Shown: positions 56,859 to 64,000 of the stretch, one piece after another
Position numbering within the stretch: the stretch's first letter is position 1
Layout of the letters: each line of letters begins with the position of its first letter
From: Pseudomonas sp. HMWF032
GTDB taxonomy: Bacteria; Pseudomonadota; Gammaproteobacteria; Pseudomonadales; Pseudomonadaceae
Length of the DNA: 64,000 bases
Assembly (NCBI RefSeq): GCF_003060885.1
Contig: NZ_QAIG01000001.1
Coordinates: 73,694-137,693 of the forward strand
Direction of reading: 5' to 3'
Position numbers and translations under genes: made by a program
The notes under the pieces: generated by a model
What the model saw: the letters and a program-made list of their open reading frames with translations, nothing else
The model's database searches: none
Told to the model about the DNA's origin: nothing

Positions 56859-58007
56859 CTACAGGCCCATCTGCTTGCTGATGATCTCGTTCATGATCTC
56901 TCGTGAGCCACCGCCAATCGAGAGAATGCGATTGTCGCGGTACAGACGCTCCACCAGGCTTTCACGCATATAGCCCATGCCACCCATGATTTGCACAGCG
57001 TCGTAGGTCAGTCGGTCGGCAATGTCAGTGGCGAAGTTCTTAGCCATGGAGATTTCCTTGATCACGCTTTTACCTGCCGCCATTTTCGCTGCCTGCCGGT
57101 AAGTGAACTCCCGGGACACCTCCAACTGGGTCGCCATCTCAGCTAAACGGTGCTTGAGCACCTGAAACTTGCCGATGGGCTTACCGAACGCCTCACGCGA
57201 CTTGGCCCAGCGCATCGACTCTTCCAGCGCCAATTGCGCCGTCATATTGGCCATGATCGCCAACGACAGGCGTTCACTCTGGAAATTGGCCATGATGCAA
57301 GCAAAGCCCATGTTCTCCGCACCGATCAGGTTATCCACCGGCACCTTGCAATCTTCGAAGAACAGCTCGGCCGTGTCGGATGCCCACCAGCCCATTTTCT
57401 TCAGCTTGCGGCCGACCGTGAAACCCGGCGTCCCCTTTTCAACCAGTAGCAGGCTGACCCCCGCAAAACCATCCCTCCCAGTTCGCACGGCAACGGTGTA
57501 GTAGTCCGCACGCACCCCACTGGTGATAAAGGTCTTGCTGCCGCTCACTCGGTAATAATCGCCATCACGTACCGCGCGGGTTTTCAAATTAGCCACATCA
57601 GAGCCGCCGGAAGGTTCGGTCACTGCAAGGGCCATGATTTTCTCACCTGCCAACACCTGCGGCACGATGCGCTCTCGCAGCGCCGGCTTGGCCCACTTGA
57701 CCACTGGCGGCAGACCGATATCCAGAGAACCAAGCCCCGCAACCAGGCCGCCAGAGCCTGAACGCATCAACTCCTCGCTGGCAGCCACTTTGGCAAAAAC
57801 ATCGCCCTCATGACTGCCGCCAAAGGCTTCTGGATAGCCGATACCGAGAATCCCGGCGGCCCCGGCCTTGAGATAAAGCTCGCGAGGAAACTCCTCGGCC
57901 TCTTCCCAATCGTTGATATACGGCAGGATTTCCCGCTCGACAAAACGCCTGACAGAATCACGCACCAATTGGTGGGACTCATCAAAAAATTCCTGAGAAG
58001 CAGACAT
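56859..58007 (-). CDS. Acyl-CoA dehydrogenase
   Basis: This 382-residue FAD enzyme introduces the 2,3-double bond in acyl-CoA. Signature 1 is MALAVTEPSGGSDVANLKTRA and the second signature region is QIMGGMGYMRESLVERLYRD, with the candidate catalytic glutamate in GGGSREIMNEII. FSDTAELFFEDCKVP-type and FGKPIGKFQVLKHRLAEM segments match the family. Chain-length preference is unknown. A palindrome identical in its arms to the one upstream of the acyl-CoA synthetase lies 33 bp before the start, suggesting shared control. I recall the PA1535 orthologue beside recR. Confidence 0.93.
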   Translation of the reverse strand: MSASQEFFDESHQLVRDSVRRFVEREILPYINDWEEAEEFPRELYLKAGAAGILGIGYPEAFGGSHEGDVFAKVAASEELMRSGSGGLVAGLGSLDIGLPPVVKWAKPALRERIVPQVLAGEKIMALAVTEPSGGSDVANLKTRAVRDGDYYRVSGSKTFITSGVRADYYTVAVRTGRDGFAGVSLLLVEKGTPGFTVGRKLKKMGWWASDTAELFFEDCKVPVDNLIGAENMGFACIMANFQSERLSLAIMANMTAQLALEESMRWAKSREAFGKPIGKFQVLKHRLAEMATQLEVSREFTYRQAAKMAAGKSVIKEISMAKNFATDIADRLTYDAVQIMGGMGYMRESLVERLYRDNRILSIGGGSREIMNEIISKQMGL

Positions 58008-58039
58008 GAGGGTATTTCCACTGAGGTTTCAGGGAAATT

Positions 58040-58057
58040 ACCAAGCGCTTGCTTGGT
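58040..58057. promoter_or_regulatory. Palindromic operator ACCAAGC-GCTT-GCTTGGT upstream of the acyl-CoA dehydrogenase
   Basis: Perfect 7-bp arms with a 4-bp spacer, 33 bp before the acyl-CoA dehydrogenase start. The arms and spacing are identical to those at 11339-11356. Probable TetR-family repressor site controlling acyl-CoA metabolism. Confidence 0.65.
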
Positions 58058-58112
58058 TTACAAGAAGAGGATCACGCCATGTACAAGGGCAATCAAGCCG
58101 TAAGCGATTGCG

Positions 58113-58712
58113 TCAAAGCAGAATCGGCCGGCGCCCCGCAATCGAGTGCGCCAGGGTTCCGCCATCCACCAACTCAAGTTCGCCACCCAGAGGCATGCCG
58201 TGAGCAATGCGCGATGCGATAAGCCCCTTGCCGGCCAGTAGCTGTGCAATGTAGTGAGCTGTTGCCTCCCCCTCCACAGTCGGGTTGGTCGCCAAAATCA
58301 CCTCACTGAAGGAGCCGGCTTCAATACGCGCAAGCAACTCGGGAATACCGATGGCTTCCGGCCCCAGGCCATCAAGCGGAGAAAGATGCCCCTTGAGCAC
58401 GAAGTAGCGCCCGCGAAAGCCCGTGTGCTCCACTGCATAGACATCCATAGGCCCTTCAACCACGCACAGCAAGCTGTCGTCACGCCGCGGGTCGAGGCAC
58501 AGCTGGCAGACCTCATCTTCACTCAGGCTGCGGCACTGCTTGCAGTGACCGACCCCTTCCATTGCCTGGGTCAGCGCCTGTGCCAAGCGTAACGCGCCAT
58601 GCCGATCACGCTCAAGCAGCTGCAAAGCCATTCGCTGAGCCGTCTTTTGCCCAACCCCAGGCAGGGTGCGCAATGAGTCGATCAGATGGCGAATCAGCGG
58701 GCTAAAACTCAT
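58113..58712 (-). CDS. recR: RecR, recombination mediator protein
   Basis: This 199-residue protein works with RecF and RecO to load RecA at single-strand gaps. It has an N-terminal helix-hairpin-helix ([20 protein letters not shown]), a C4 zinc motif ([20 protein letters not shown]), a Toprim domain ([15 protein letters not shown]) and a C-terminal Walker-like region ([19 protein letters not shown]). The start at 58712 matches the family. It is downstream of ybaB on the same strand (86 bp), the conserved dnaX-ybaB-recR series. Confidence 0.97.
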   Translation of the reverse strand: MSFSPLIRHLIDSLRTLPGVGQKTAQRMALQLLERDRHGALRLAQALTQAMEGVGHCKQCRSLSEDEVCQLCLDPRRDDSLLCVVEGPMDVYAVEHTGFRGRYFVLKGHLSPLDGLGPEAIGIPELLARIEAGSFSEVILATNPTVEGEATAHYIAQLLAGKGLIASRIAHGMPLGGELELVDGGTLAHSIAGRRPILL

Positions 58713-58798
58713 AGCAGGACAACTCAAGGGCAACAGCGATTGGGAGGAACCGACAGCGGCTGGCATGGGCAGTGCAGCCCATGCCAGCCGTAAAGCTT

Positions 58799-59125
58799 TT
58801 AGAACGGCATTTTGAAGCCAGGCGGCAGTTGCATGCCGGCGGTCATCCCGGCCATTTTGTCCTGGCTGTTCTGCTCAACCTTGCGCACCGCATCGTTCAC
58901 GGCGGCGGCGATCAGGTCTTCCAGCACTTCTTTGTCTTCTTGCATCAAGCTGTCGTCCAGAGTGATGCGTTTGACGTCATGGCGGCCAGTCATCACCACG
59001 CTGACCAGACCGGCACCGGATTGCCCGGTGACCTCAGCATTGGCCAACTCTTCCTGCATCTTTTGCATCTTTTCCTGCATCTGCTGTGCCTGCTTCATCA
59101 GGCCGGCCATGCCACCTTTCATCAT
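58799..59125 (-). CDS. ybaB: YbaB/EbfC nucleoid-associated protein
   Basis: This 108-residue DNA-binding protein has the family start [20 protein letters not shown], a coiled region rich in Met and Gln, and a [20 protein letters not shown] core. It lies between dnaX and recR, as in most proteobacteria. GAGGATTTGCACC precedes tandem ATGs; the first (59125) is used. The C-terminus is glycine- and proline-rich. Confidence 0.95.
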   Translation of the reverse strand: MMKGGMAGLMKQAQQMQEKMQKMQEELANAEVTGQSGAGLVSVVMTGRHDVKRITLDDSLMQEDKEVLEDLIAAAVNDAVRKVEQNSQDKMAGMTAGMQLPPGFKMPF

Positions 59126-59143
59126 GGTGCAAATCCTCGGTAA

Positions 59144-61204
59144 TCAGGGGTTAACGGAAATATCCAGGGGTTCAATGCTGTCCGCCCGGACAACCGCGGC
59201 GAACTGCTGAATCATTTGTTGGATCACAGGATCCTGGTGAATCGATGCTTCGGCTTCACGCTGGCGATTGGCCCGCTTGCGCGCGGCCGCTTGCGCCGGG
59301 GTTTCCTGTTCAGGCTTGCGCAACTCGATCTGTACCTTAAGTTCGCGACCATGAAACTGGTTGAGCGCATCATTCAAGCGACGCTGCTGAGTGGGGTTGA
59401 ACAGCGCCGAATGGGCGGGATCCAAGTGCAAAAGCCAGTGATCACCATCTACAGACGTCAGCGTGCAGTTGGCACCAATGCTTCCGGTCATCCCCGACAA
59501 GCCAAGCTTGGGGAACAGCTCCAGCCAGTCGGCAGCCAAACCAGTGGCCGGCTGCGCGGCAGGCAGCACTTCAGGCTCGACCGACGCATCGCGCTTGACG
59601 GCATCAAAGTCATAATCGAATGAATCGGCATCCATTTCGACATAGTCGTAGTCGCCCAAGGGCGGCTCATCATCGTCAACATCGACTACAGGCGCGGCAG
59701 CAGCCTGCTCAGGCTCAGGCGATACAACTGGCGCTGGCGCAGCCAGCGCAACCTCTGTAACAGGCTGGACAACCATAGCCGGGACCCGCTGCGGTTCTTC
59801 CCAAGGCAAATCGACGACGACCGCAACCTCAGGTTCAACAGCCGGTATCGCAGCAGCCTCGGCACGTTGCTCAGGCGCTGGCTGAACAGCCATATAGGCC
59901 GGTTCAGGTGCAGGAGAATCCAGCGCCTCCGGCACTTGTGCAACCCCTACAGCGGCAGGCGACTGGGGTGTGACAACAGGTAGAACAGCGGCGACTGGTG
60001 CAACAGCAACACTGGCCGGTACTGGTATAGCAGCACCGGCCACTGGGTTGATCGCGGGATCAGCAGTGGCCTGACTAATCCCCAGCGGCTTTAGCGCCAC
60101 CCTAGGTGCAGCGCTGGTGTCCGCGGGGCGGAACGCCAACATACGCAGCAGCACCATCTCGAAGCCGCTGCGTGGATCGGGTGACAGTGGCAGGTCTCGG
60201 CGACCGATCAAGCCCATCTGATAGTAGAACTGGACATCTTCAGCGGGCAGGACCCGCGCCAGTTCAAGCACGCGGTCACGATCACCCTGACCATTGTCTA
60301 CGGCTTCAGGCAATGCCTGAGCGATAGCCACACGGTGCAGCACATTCAGTATCTCGGCCAACACGCCATTCCAGTCCGGACCTTGTTCGGCAAGATGACG
60401 TACGGCCTCGATCAAGCTGCGAGCATCGCCCTCCAGCAAAGCGTGCAGCACGCCATAAACCTGACCATGGTCTAAGGTCCCCAGCATTGCACGCACATCA
60501 GCAGCGAGCACCCGGCCCTCGCCAAAGGCAATTGCCTGATCGGTGAGGCTCATGGCGTCACGCATGGAACCGTCGGCGGCACGCCCGAGCAGCCACAACG
60601 CATCGTTCTCGAACGGAATCTGCTCTGCCGTCAGTACATGGGTCAAGTGATCAACCACGCGCTCTGGTGGCATGTTCTTCAGTGAGAACTGCAAGCAACG
60701 CGACAGTACGGTGACCGGAAGTTTCTGCGGATCAGTAGTGGCCAGGAGGAACTTGACGTGAGGTGGCGGCTCTTCCAGGGTCTTCAGCAACGCGTTGAAT
60801 GAGCTGGTCGAGAGCATGTGCACTTCGTCGATCAAGTAGACCTTGAAACGTCCACGACTAGGCGAGTACTGCACGTTATCCAGCAACTCACGTGTATCTT
60901 CAACCTTAGTACGGCTGGCGGCGTCGACTTCAATCAAATCGACAAAGCGCCCTTCGTCGATTTCCCGACAGATCGAGCACACACCGCAGGGAGTCGAGCT
61001 GATCCCCGTTTCACAATTCAGGCACTTGGCGATAATTCGCGCAATAGTGGTCTTGCCTACACCGCGAGTCCCCGTGAACAAATAGGCATGATGCAAACGC
61101 TGGCTATCAAGCGCATTGATCAGCGCCTTAAGCACATGGGTTTGACCAACCATTTCGTTGAACGAGCGCGGACGCCACTTGCGTGCAAGAACCTGATAAC
61201 TCAT
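59144..61204 (-). CDS. dnaX: DnaX, DNA polymerase III tau/gamma clamp-loader subunit
   Basis: The 686-residue ATPase organises the replisome and loads the beta clamp. The N-terminal AAA+ module has Walker A GTRGVGKTT, a zinc module (CLNCETGISSTPCGVCSICR), Walker B YLIDEVHML and the sensor segment LLATTDPQKLPVTVLSR. A long Pro/Ala-rich linker (about residues 360-560) leads to the C-terminal tau domain that binds the polymerase and helicase. I see no A-AAA-AAG slippery site as used by E. coli to make gamma, so a shorter form, if any, must arise otherwise. ybaB starts 19 bp downstream. Confidence 0.97.
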   Translation of the reverse strand: MSYQVLARKWRPRSFNEMVGQTHVLKALINALDSQRLHHAYLFTGTRGVGKTTIARIIAKCLNCETGISSTPCGVCSICREIDEGRFVDLIEVDAASRTKVEDTRELLDNVQYSPSRGRFKVYLIDEVHMLSTSSFNALLKTLEEPPPHVKFLLATTDPQKLPVTVLSRCLQFSLKNMPPERVVDHLTHVLTAEQIPFENDALWLLGRAADGSMRDAMSLTDQAIAFGEGRVLAADVRAMLGTLDHGQVYGVLHALLEGDARSLIEAVRHLAEQGPDWNGVLAEILNVLHRVAIAQALPEAVDNGQGDRDRVLELARVLPAEDVQFYYQMGLIGRRDLPLSPDPRSGFEMVLLRMLAFRPADTSAAPRVALKPLGISQATADPAINPVAGAAIPVPASVAVAPVAAVLPVVTPQSPAAVGVAQVPEALDSPAPEPAYMAVQPAPEQRAEAAAIPAVEPEVAVVVDLPWEEPQRVPAMVVQPVTEVALAAPAPVVSPEPEQAAAAPVVDVDDDEPPLGDYDYVEMDADSFDYDFDAVKRDASVEPEVLPAAQPATGLAADWLELFPKLGLSGMTGSIGANCTLTSVDGDHWLLHLDPAHSALFNPTQQRRLNDALNQFHGRELKVQIELRKPEQETPAQAAARKRANRQREAEASIHQDPVIQQMIQQFAAVVRADSIEPLDISVNP

Positions 61205-61660
61205 CGAAACCCGTCACGAGAGGAAAGCAAAAGTGGGCTAATCCTAACGGAGCATGGGGCAAATTGCATCCGATGCGCAGCCCGCATGAAGCAGGAGCAA
61301 AACCAGGCAGCAGATTATCCTGGCGAAAAAACGATCAATCGATTATCATCCCCACCGTTCGTACCACGCTGTAAGTCAATTAGGCCTCTGGCCCACCTTG
61401 CTGGTTTCCAGGCAAAGAGCGCATTGCCCCATCAATGCCGCACAGCTCTCGCCCATGACCCCAACCTGCTGACTGATCTGGCCATCACGCGCAAGCGCTG
61501 ATTCAAGCCCGCCTCCGAAGTACCGACCCGCACAGCCCTAAAGGGAACTTGTGCGCGTAGTCCAGCTCCAACACAGACATGCAATCGACTCAACAAGTCG
61601 ACAGCCTGGAGCTTTATTCAGCGCAATGACGCGCACGTTGTTTTAGGAAGTACCAAAAGA
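61205..61660. other. 456-bp intergenic region upstream of dnaX
   Basis: It contains the divergent start regions of dnaX (minus) and a small hypothetical gene (plus). Only short, weak open frames are present, none with a ribosome-binding site or recognisable content, and no hairpin of note. I see no RNA gene I can name. A promoter for dnaX is presumably near 61205-61300 but I cannot point to clear boxes. Confidence 0.5.
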
Positions 61661-61882
61661 ATGAATACACAACACCAAATTCAGGATGCTATTCGCACCC
61701 TATCCAGTGCATTTGCACCCTTTGATTGCCGCATTCTGGCTGCCCGCAAAGGCTGTTTCAGCTTCACCATCGTCAACCATGCCGGCATCGCCCAGCATAG
61801 CCAGCGCCTGTACCCTGGCCAGTACAGCGGTGCACACCTGCAGCAAGTAATTGAACGCGCACGCCAATCCTTGACGGTCTGA
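61661..61882 (+). CDS. Small hypothetical protein (73 aa)
   Basis: This 73-residue protein starts MNTQHQIQDAIRTLSSAFAP, contains two cysteines (FDCRILAARKGCFSF) and ends IERARQSLTV. It is not hydrophobic enough for a membrane protein and has no signal peptide. AGGAAGTACCAAAAG precedes the ATG. A second small gene follows 68 bp downstream with a hairpin between. I do not recognise a domain; it probably is a Pseudomonas-restricted conserved hypothetical. Confidence 0.6.
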   Translation: MNTQHQIQDAIRTLSSAFAPFDCRILAARKGCFSFTIVNHAGIAQHSQRLYPGQYSGAHLQQVIERARQSLTV

Positions 61883-61905
61883 GCACAAACAGACGAACTA
61901 TCGTG

Positions 61906-61942
61906 CCATCCTGAGGTCTGAATCGATCACCCTCAGGATGGA
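61906..61942 (+). promoter_or_regulatory. Hairpin overlapping the ribosome-binding site of the 95-aa gene
   Basis: Eleven-base arms CCATCCTGAGG (61906-61916) and CCTCAGGATGG (61931-61941) enclose a 14-base loop. The second arm contains part of the GGAG ribosome-binding site of the gene starting at 61951, so the hairpin could block translation. It could also be a terminator of the upstream gene, but no U-run follows. Confidence 0.5.
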
Positions 61943-61950
61943 GCATCGTC

Positions 61951-62238
61951 ATGGATAGCCTTAACCGCGAACTTGTTGAACAACTGTTCGCGCCACTGCG
62001 CGCCACCTTCAGCCCACCACGCCCAGACGGTGGCGTGATCCTTTCACTGCTGGATGCCAGTGACACGACCGCCTACAGCCGCGTACTCAGCGCCGCCCAG
62101 CGTGCAGACCCACAAGCCTTTGCACAAAGTCTGGAAGACATCCGCCTTGAGCTCGCCATGCGCTCCGGCAGCATTCCCGCCGATATGCGCAAGGCGCTCA
62201 AAGAACAGGACAGCGTACTCAGCTATCACGCCAACTGA
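61951..62238 (+). CDS. Hypothetical protein (95 aa)
   Basis: This 95-residue soluble protein starts MDSLNRELVEQLFAPLRATF and ends ALKEQDSVLSYHAN. The composition suggests a mostly helical fold with a short beta segment (GGVILSLLDASDTTAYSRVL). GGAG lies eight bases before the ATG, partly within a hairpin arm. No domain recognised. I recall a conserved hypothetical gene at this position beside ffs in P. aeruginosa, which supports it as real, but the function is unknown. Confidence 0.68.
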   Translation: MDSLNRELVEQLFAPLRATFSPPRPDGGVILSLLDASDTTAYSRVLSAAQRADPQAFAQSLEDIRLELAMRSGSIPADMRKALKEQDSVLSYHAN

Positions 62239-62460
62239 ATCAGGCAGAGGCCCCGCGCTACGCCGGGTCTCGCCTACCCATCAAGCACCGCTTAGCACAG
62301 CCGCATACGTGAAAAGAGCTACGGAAGAAAACGCGCAGAATATTTGCGTACAGCAGCAGGCGACTGGCCGAAAGCCATGCCAAGAATATAGAAGCTAAAA
62401 AGAGGAATACCGATACTGGCGTATGCTGACAGGCTAGACCCGTATATTTCTTAGCCAGTA

Positions 62461-62576
62461 GGTGGAGGCAACCCCACCAGCCACACCTCGGCACACAATG
62501 TCACCGCTGCGGCTGCTCCCTTCCAGGCCTGACCGGGTTCACGGCTGATCGTTGCGAGGGGACCGGCAGGGCCACC
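62461..62576 (-). ncRNA. ffs: 4.5S RNA (bacterial signal recognition particle RNA)
   Basis: The minus strand contains the conserved apical hairpin of small SRP RNA, GGTCAGGCCTGGAAGGGAG followed by CAGCC, which binds Ffh. The two ends (GGTGG at 62576 and CCACC at 62461) pair to close a long rod of about 116 nt. The RNA with Ffh targets inner-membrane proteins to FtsY. Position beside dnaX agrees with my memory of PAO1. Exact ends are approximate. Confidence 0.92.
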
Positions 62577-62668
62577 ATAACGCAGCTCACGAGAAGCGAG
62601 CTGCGCCATTGTACCGGCTTGAATTGAAGTTACAACCGTTTCAATCACTTAGCCAACTGAATCGGCCA

Positions 62669-62894
62669 TCAGACGCGGAACCGACCAACCAATTTGGTCA
62701 ACCCTTGTGACAGCTCCGAAGACGCTGACTCGCCTGCGCGCTCTGCTCAGAAGTCTACGCAGACTCATTGGAAAAATCGCGAATATCACTGATGTGGCGA
62801 GCAATCTCTTCGGTCACGCTGCTCTGTTCTTCACAAGCAGTGGCAATCTGTGCCGTCGTTTCATCGACATCCCACCCGATTTGAGTAGCGCTCA
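62669..62894 (-). pseudogene. C-terminal remnant of a methyl-accepting chemotaxis protein
   Basis: The minus-strand translation begins at the IS boundary with IGWDVDETTAQIATACEEQS and SVTEEIARHISDIRDFSNES, the usual end of the chemoreceptor signalling domain (compare QIATAAEEQSSVTEEINRNI). An in-frame stop at 62755-62757 and a change of frame follow, after which ELSQGLTKLVGRFRV ends in TGA at 62669-62671, the typical receptor tail. The N-terminal part is missing, replaced by an IS remnant, so only 226 bp survive. Confidence 0.8.
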
Positions 62895-63464
62895 GCTTTA
62901 GAGTCCAATCCCAGTAACCAGGAGATTGGACATGAAGAAGCGTTTCACTGAAGAGCAAATCATTGGTTTCCTACGAGAAACCGAGGCTGGGCTGCCGATC
63001 AAGGAACTGTGTCGTCGGCACGGCTTTTGAGAGGCCAGTTACTACGTCTGGCGCAGCAAGTTCGGCGGAACGAGCGATTGGCGGGCTTGCGTTGACGCGC
63101 ATTTTTGGATCGTCTGGCCATGTCACGCGGGTTGCCCAAAGCCATCCGGCACGGACAATGGCAAGGGGCTCTTTGGTCGCGCCATGCTGACATGGGCTCA
63201 TCAGCGAGGTGTGCAGTTGTTTCTGATTCAGCCCGGCAACCCCAATCAGAATGCCTACATCGAATCGTTTAACAGGCGCTTTCGTGATGAATGCCTGAAC
63301 GAACACTGGTTTACCAGTCTGCAGCACGCCAAGGTGGTGATTGAGTCCTGGCGGAGGGAATATAACGAAGAGAGACCGAAGAAAGGGCTTGGTGGGCTAA
63401 CCCCATCGGCCTATGCCGAGCAACTGGCCTCGAAAGCCGTTACATTGACCCAGGACTCTAAAGC
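62895..63464 (+). mobile_element. Deleted IS3-family insertion sequence
   Basis: GCTTTAGAGTCC (62895-62906) and GGACTCTAAAGC (63453-63464) are exact 12-bp inverted ends. The 5' part of orfA (from 62932: MKKRFTEEQIIGFLRETEAG, LPIKELCRRHGF) meets a TGA at 63028-63030 where intact copies read Ser. The 3' part of orfB encodes TDNGKGLFGRAMLTWAHQRG and NPNQNAYIESFNRRFRDECL, the end of a DDE integrase domain. The 3' end of orfA and most of orfB (about 0.6 kb) are deleted, so it is inactive. Insertion is in a chemoreceptor remnant. Confidence 0.85.
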
Positions 63465-63584
63465 CAGCTGCTACTGAAGATGGGGAGTCGCCCCCTATCC
63501 ATATGACCATTAGAATCCACATCCCATGATTAAGTGCGCTCGGCAGCACCGAATGCACCAATCCTTCACTCAAAGGAGTTACAC

Positions 63585-63863
63585 GTGGCCATCACTAAAG
63601 ACCAATTGATCAGCGATATTGCTGAGGCTATCGATACACCGAAAAGCACAGTGCGTGCAGCCCTTGAGCAGCTCGGCGAAATAGTCTCAGACGCTCTGGA
63701 AAATGGTGATGAAATCACCCTGCCCGGCATAGGTAAACTCAAGGTCACTGAACGGCCAGCACGCACAGGGCGTAACCCACAAACAGGCAAGACGCTGCAA
63801 ATTGCAGCAAAGAAAGTTGTCAAATACGTTCCAGCAAAAGCACTTAGCGACGCCATTAACTAA
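63585..63863 (+). CDS. HU-family DNA-binding protein (second HU, HupN-like)
   Basis: The 92-residue HU paralogue starts at GTG 63585 (MAITKDQLISDIAEAIDTPK after conversion), with GGAG six bases upstream; the longer ATG frame lacks such a site. The DNA-binding arm [16 protein letters not shown] is intact. It differs from HupB at 41860 in the helical N-terminus (STVRAALEQLGEIVSDALEN) and resembles Pseudomonas HupN-type proteins. It stands alone between an IS remnant and strong terminators. Probably involved in nucleoid structure or gene control. Confidence 0.9.
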   Translation: MAITKDQLISDIAEAIDTPKSTVRAALEQLGEIVSDALENGDEITLPGIGKLKVTERPARTGRNPQTGKTLQIAAKKVVKYVPAKALSDAIN

Positions 63864-63869
63864 GCACTG

Positions 63870-63888
63870 GCGCGCCCTACGGGCGCGC
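63870..63888 (+). terminator. Hairpin just after the second HU gene
   Basis: An 8-bp GC stem GCGCGCCC/GGGCGCGC with a three-base loop lies 7 bp after the stop, followed by TGATTCTGAT. It is compact, but the U-run is weak. Confidence 0.55.
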
Positions 63889-63943
63889 TGATTCTGATCA
63901 AAAAAGCCGCGACAGTGGCTGGTTTGTTTTTGCGGGTAAAAGT

Positions 63944-63980
63944 AAAACCCCCGATCGTTTTCACGATCGGGGGTTTTGGT
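63944..63980. terminator. Strong bidirectional terminator at the right end
   Basis: Perfect 15-bp arms (63944-63958 and 63963-63977; AAAACCCCCGATCGT and its complement) with a four-base loop give A-run/U-run flanks on both strands. It ends the HU transcript and probably a convergent gene beyond the window. Confidence 0.93.
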
Positions 63981-64000
63981 ATAGGTGCTTGACGATGACC

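Noticed and set aside
59144..61204. Programmed frameshift in dnaX to make gamma
   Set aside because: I looked for an A-AAA-AAG type slippery run on the coding strand and saw none, so no frameshift product is annotated.
60818..61501. A 227-codon plus-strand frame over the dnaX start
   Set aside because: Most of it is antisense to the conserved AAA+ region of dnaX, and the remainder has no support.
61250..61560. Possible small Cys-containing peptides on either strand upstream of dnaX
   Set aside because: Several short overlapping frames occur in this GC-rich stretch, none with a ribosome-binding site or consistent third-position bias.
62261..62460. Possible gene between the 95-aa gene and ffs
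   Set aside because: Only short frames without ribosome-binding sites are present; the minus-strand frame is the downstream flank of the 4.5S RNA.
1..64000. CRISPR arrays, prophage, integrons or restriction systems
   Set aside because: I saw no array of spaced repeats, no integrase or phage structural genes and no methylase/nuclease pairs; only the deleted IS at the right end is mobile DNA of recognised type.

Overview
This is a GC-rich chromosomal segment of a Pseudomonas species outside the best-known model strains. Most gene order matches what I recall of P. aeruginosa PAO1, in three blocks: kdpA-gpsA-fabAB (recalled as PA1608-PA1634), nudC-fimL-ldcA-dnaQ-mltD-npp-fabI-lon-clpXP-tig-folD (PA1796-PA1823), and a TetR/monooxygenase/acyl-CoA dehydrogenase/recR/dnaX/ffs block (PA1531-PA1539). 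Here the blocks are adjacent. Apart from one IS remnant at the right end there is no phage, plasmid or CRISPR content, so this is mostly core genome.

Layout. 1-2.6 kb: kdpFAB (minus), high-affinity K+ uptake, kdpB cut by the window edge. 2.8-13.3 kb (minus): envelope and metabolic genes (DUF945, AI-2E-type permease, DUF4892, glutathione transferase, two alpha/beta hydrolases, hotdog thioesterase, acyl-CoA synthetase, sixA, DUF4389, gpsA). 13.5-17.4 kb (plus): hybrid sensor kinase, then fabA-fabB. 17.5-27.1 kb: mostly minus, with a sulfite-exporter-type permease, nudC-fimL, a dienoyl-CoA isomerase-like crotonase, ldcA, dnaQ, rnhA and a methyltransferase. 27.3-39.6 kb (plus): gloB, mltD, the five-gene npp peptide ABC transporter and fabI, interrupted by a minus-strand HDOD gene. 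39.7-48.7 kb (minus): a protein quality-control block (ppiD, hupB, lon, clpX, clpP, tig) and tRNA-Leu/His/Arg. 48.9-55.8 kb: folD, a FabR-like TetR regulator divergent from a Baeyer-Villiger-type monooxygenase/SDR pair, then an organic-peroxide locus (ohrR, a tiny secreted peptide, ohr, secreted esterase). 55.8-56.6 kb: decayed DNA with gene remnants and an 8-bp tandem repeat. 56.6-63.9 kb: cold-shock gene, acyl-CoA dehydrogenase, recR-ybaB-dnaX, two small hypothetical genes, 4.5S RNA, a broken chemoreceptor tail with a deleted IS3-type element, and a second HU gene.

Lipid metabolism recurs: fabA, fabB, fabI, gpsA, acyl-CoA synthetase, acyl-CoA dehydrogenase, crotonase and thioesterase. The main new observations are regulatory. 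Identical 7-bp inverted arms (ACCAAGC-N4-GCTTGGT) lie upstream of both the acyl-CoA synthetase and the acyl-CoA dehydrogenase. A TACA-NN-TGTA core occurs at the FabR-like regulator/monooxygenase promoter and upstream of fabA. A roughly 130-bp MITE-like repeat has one near-complete copy and two partial copies, two of which supply stop codons. A 42-residue secreted peptide is encoded between ohrR and ohr. Functional assignments rest on motifs, family knowledge and remembered gene order; no database search was run.
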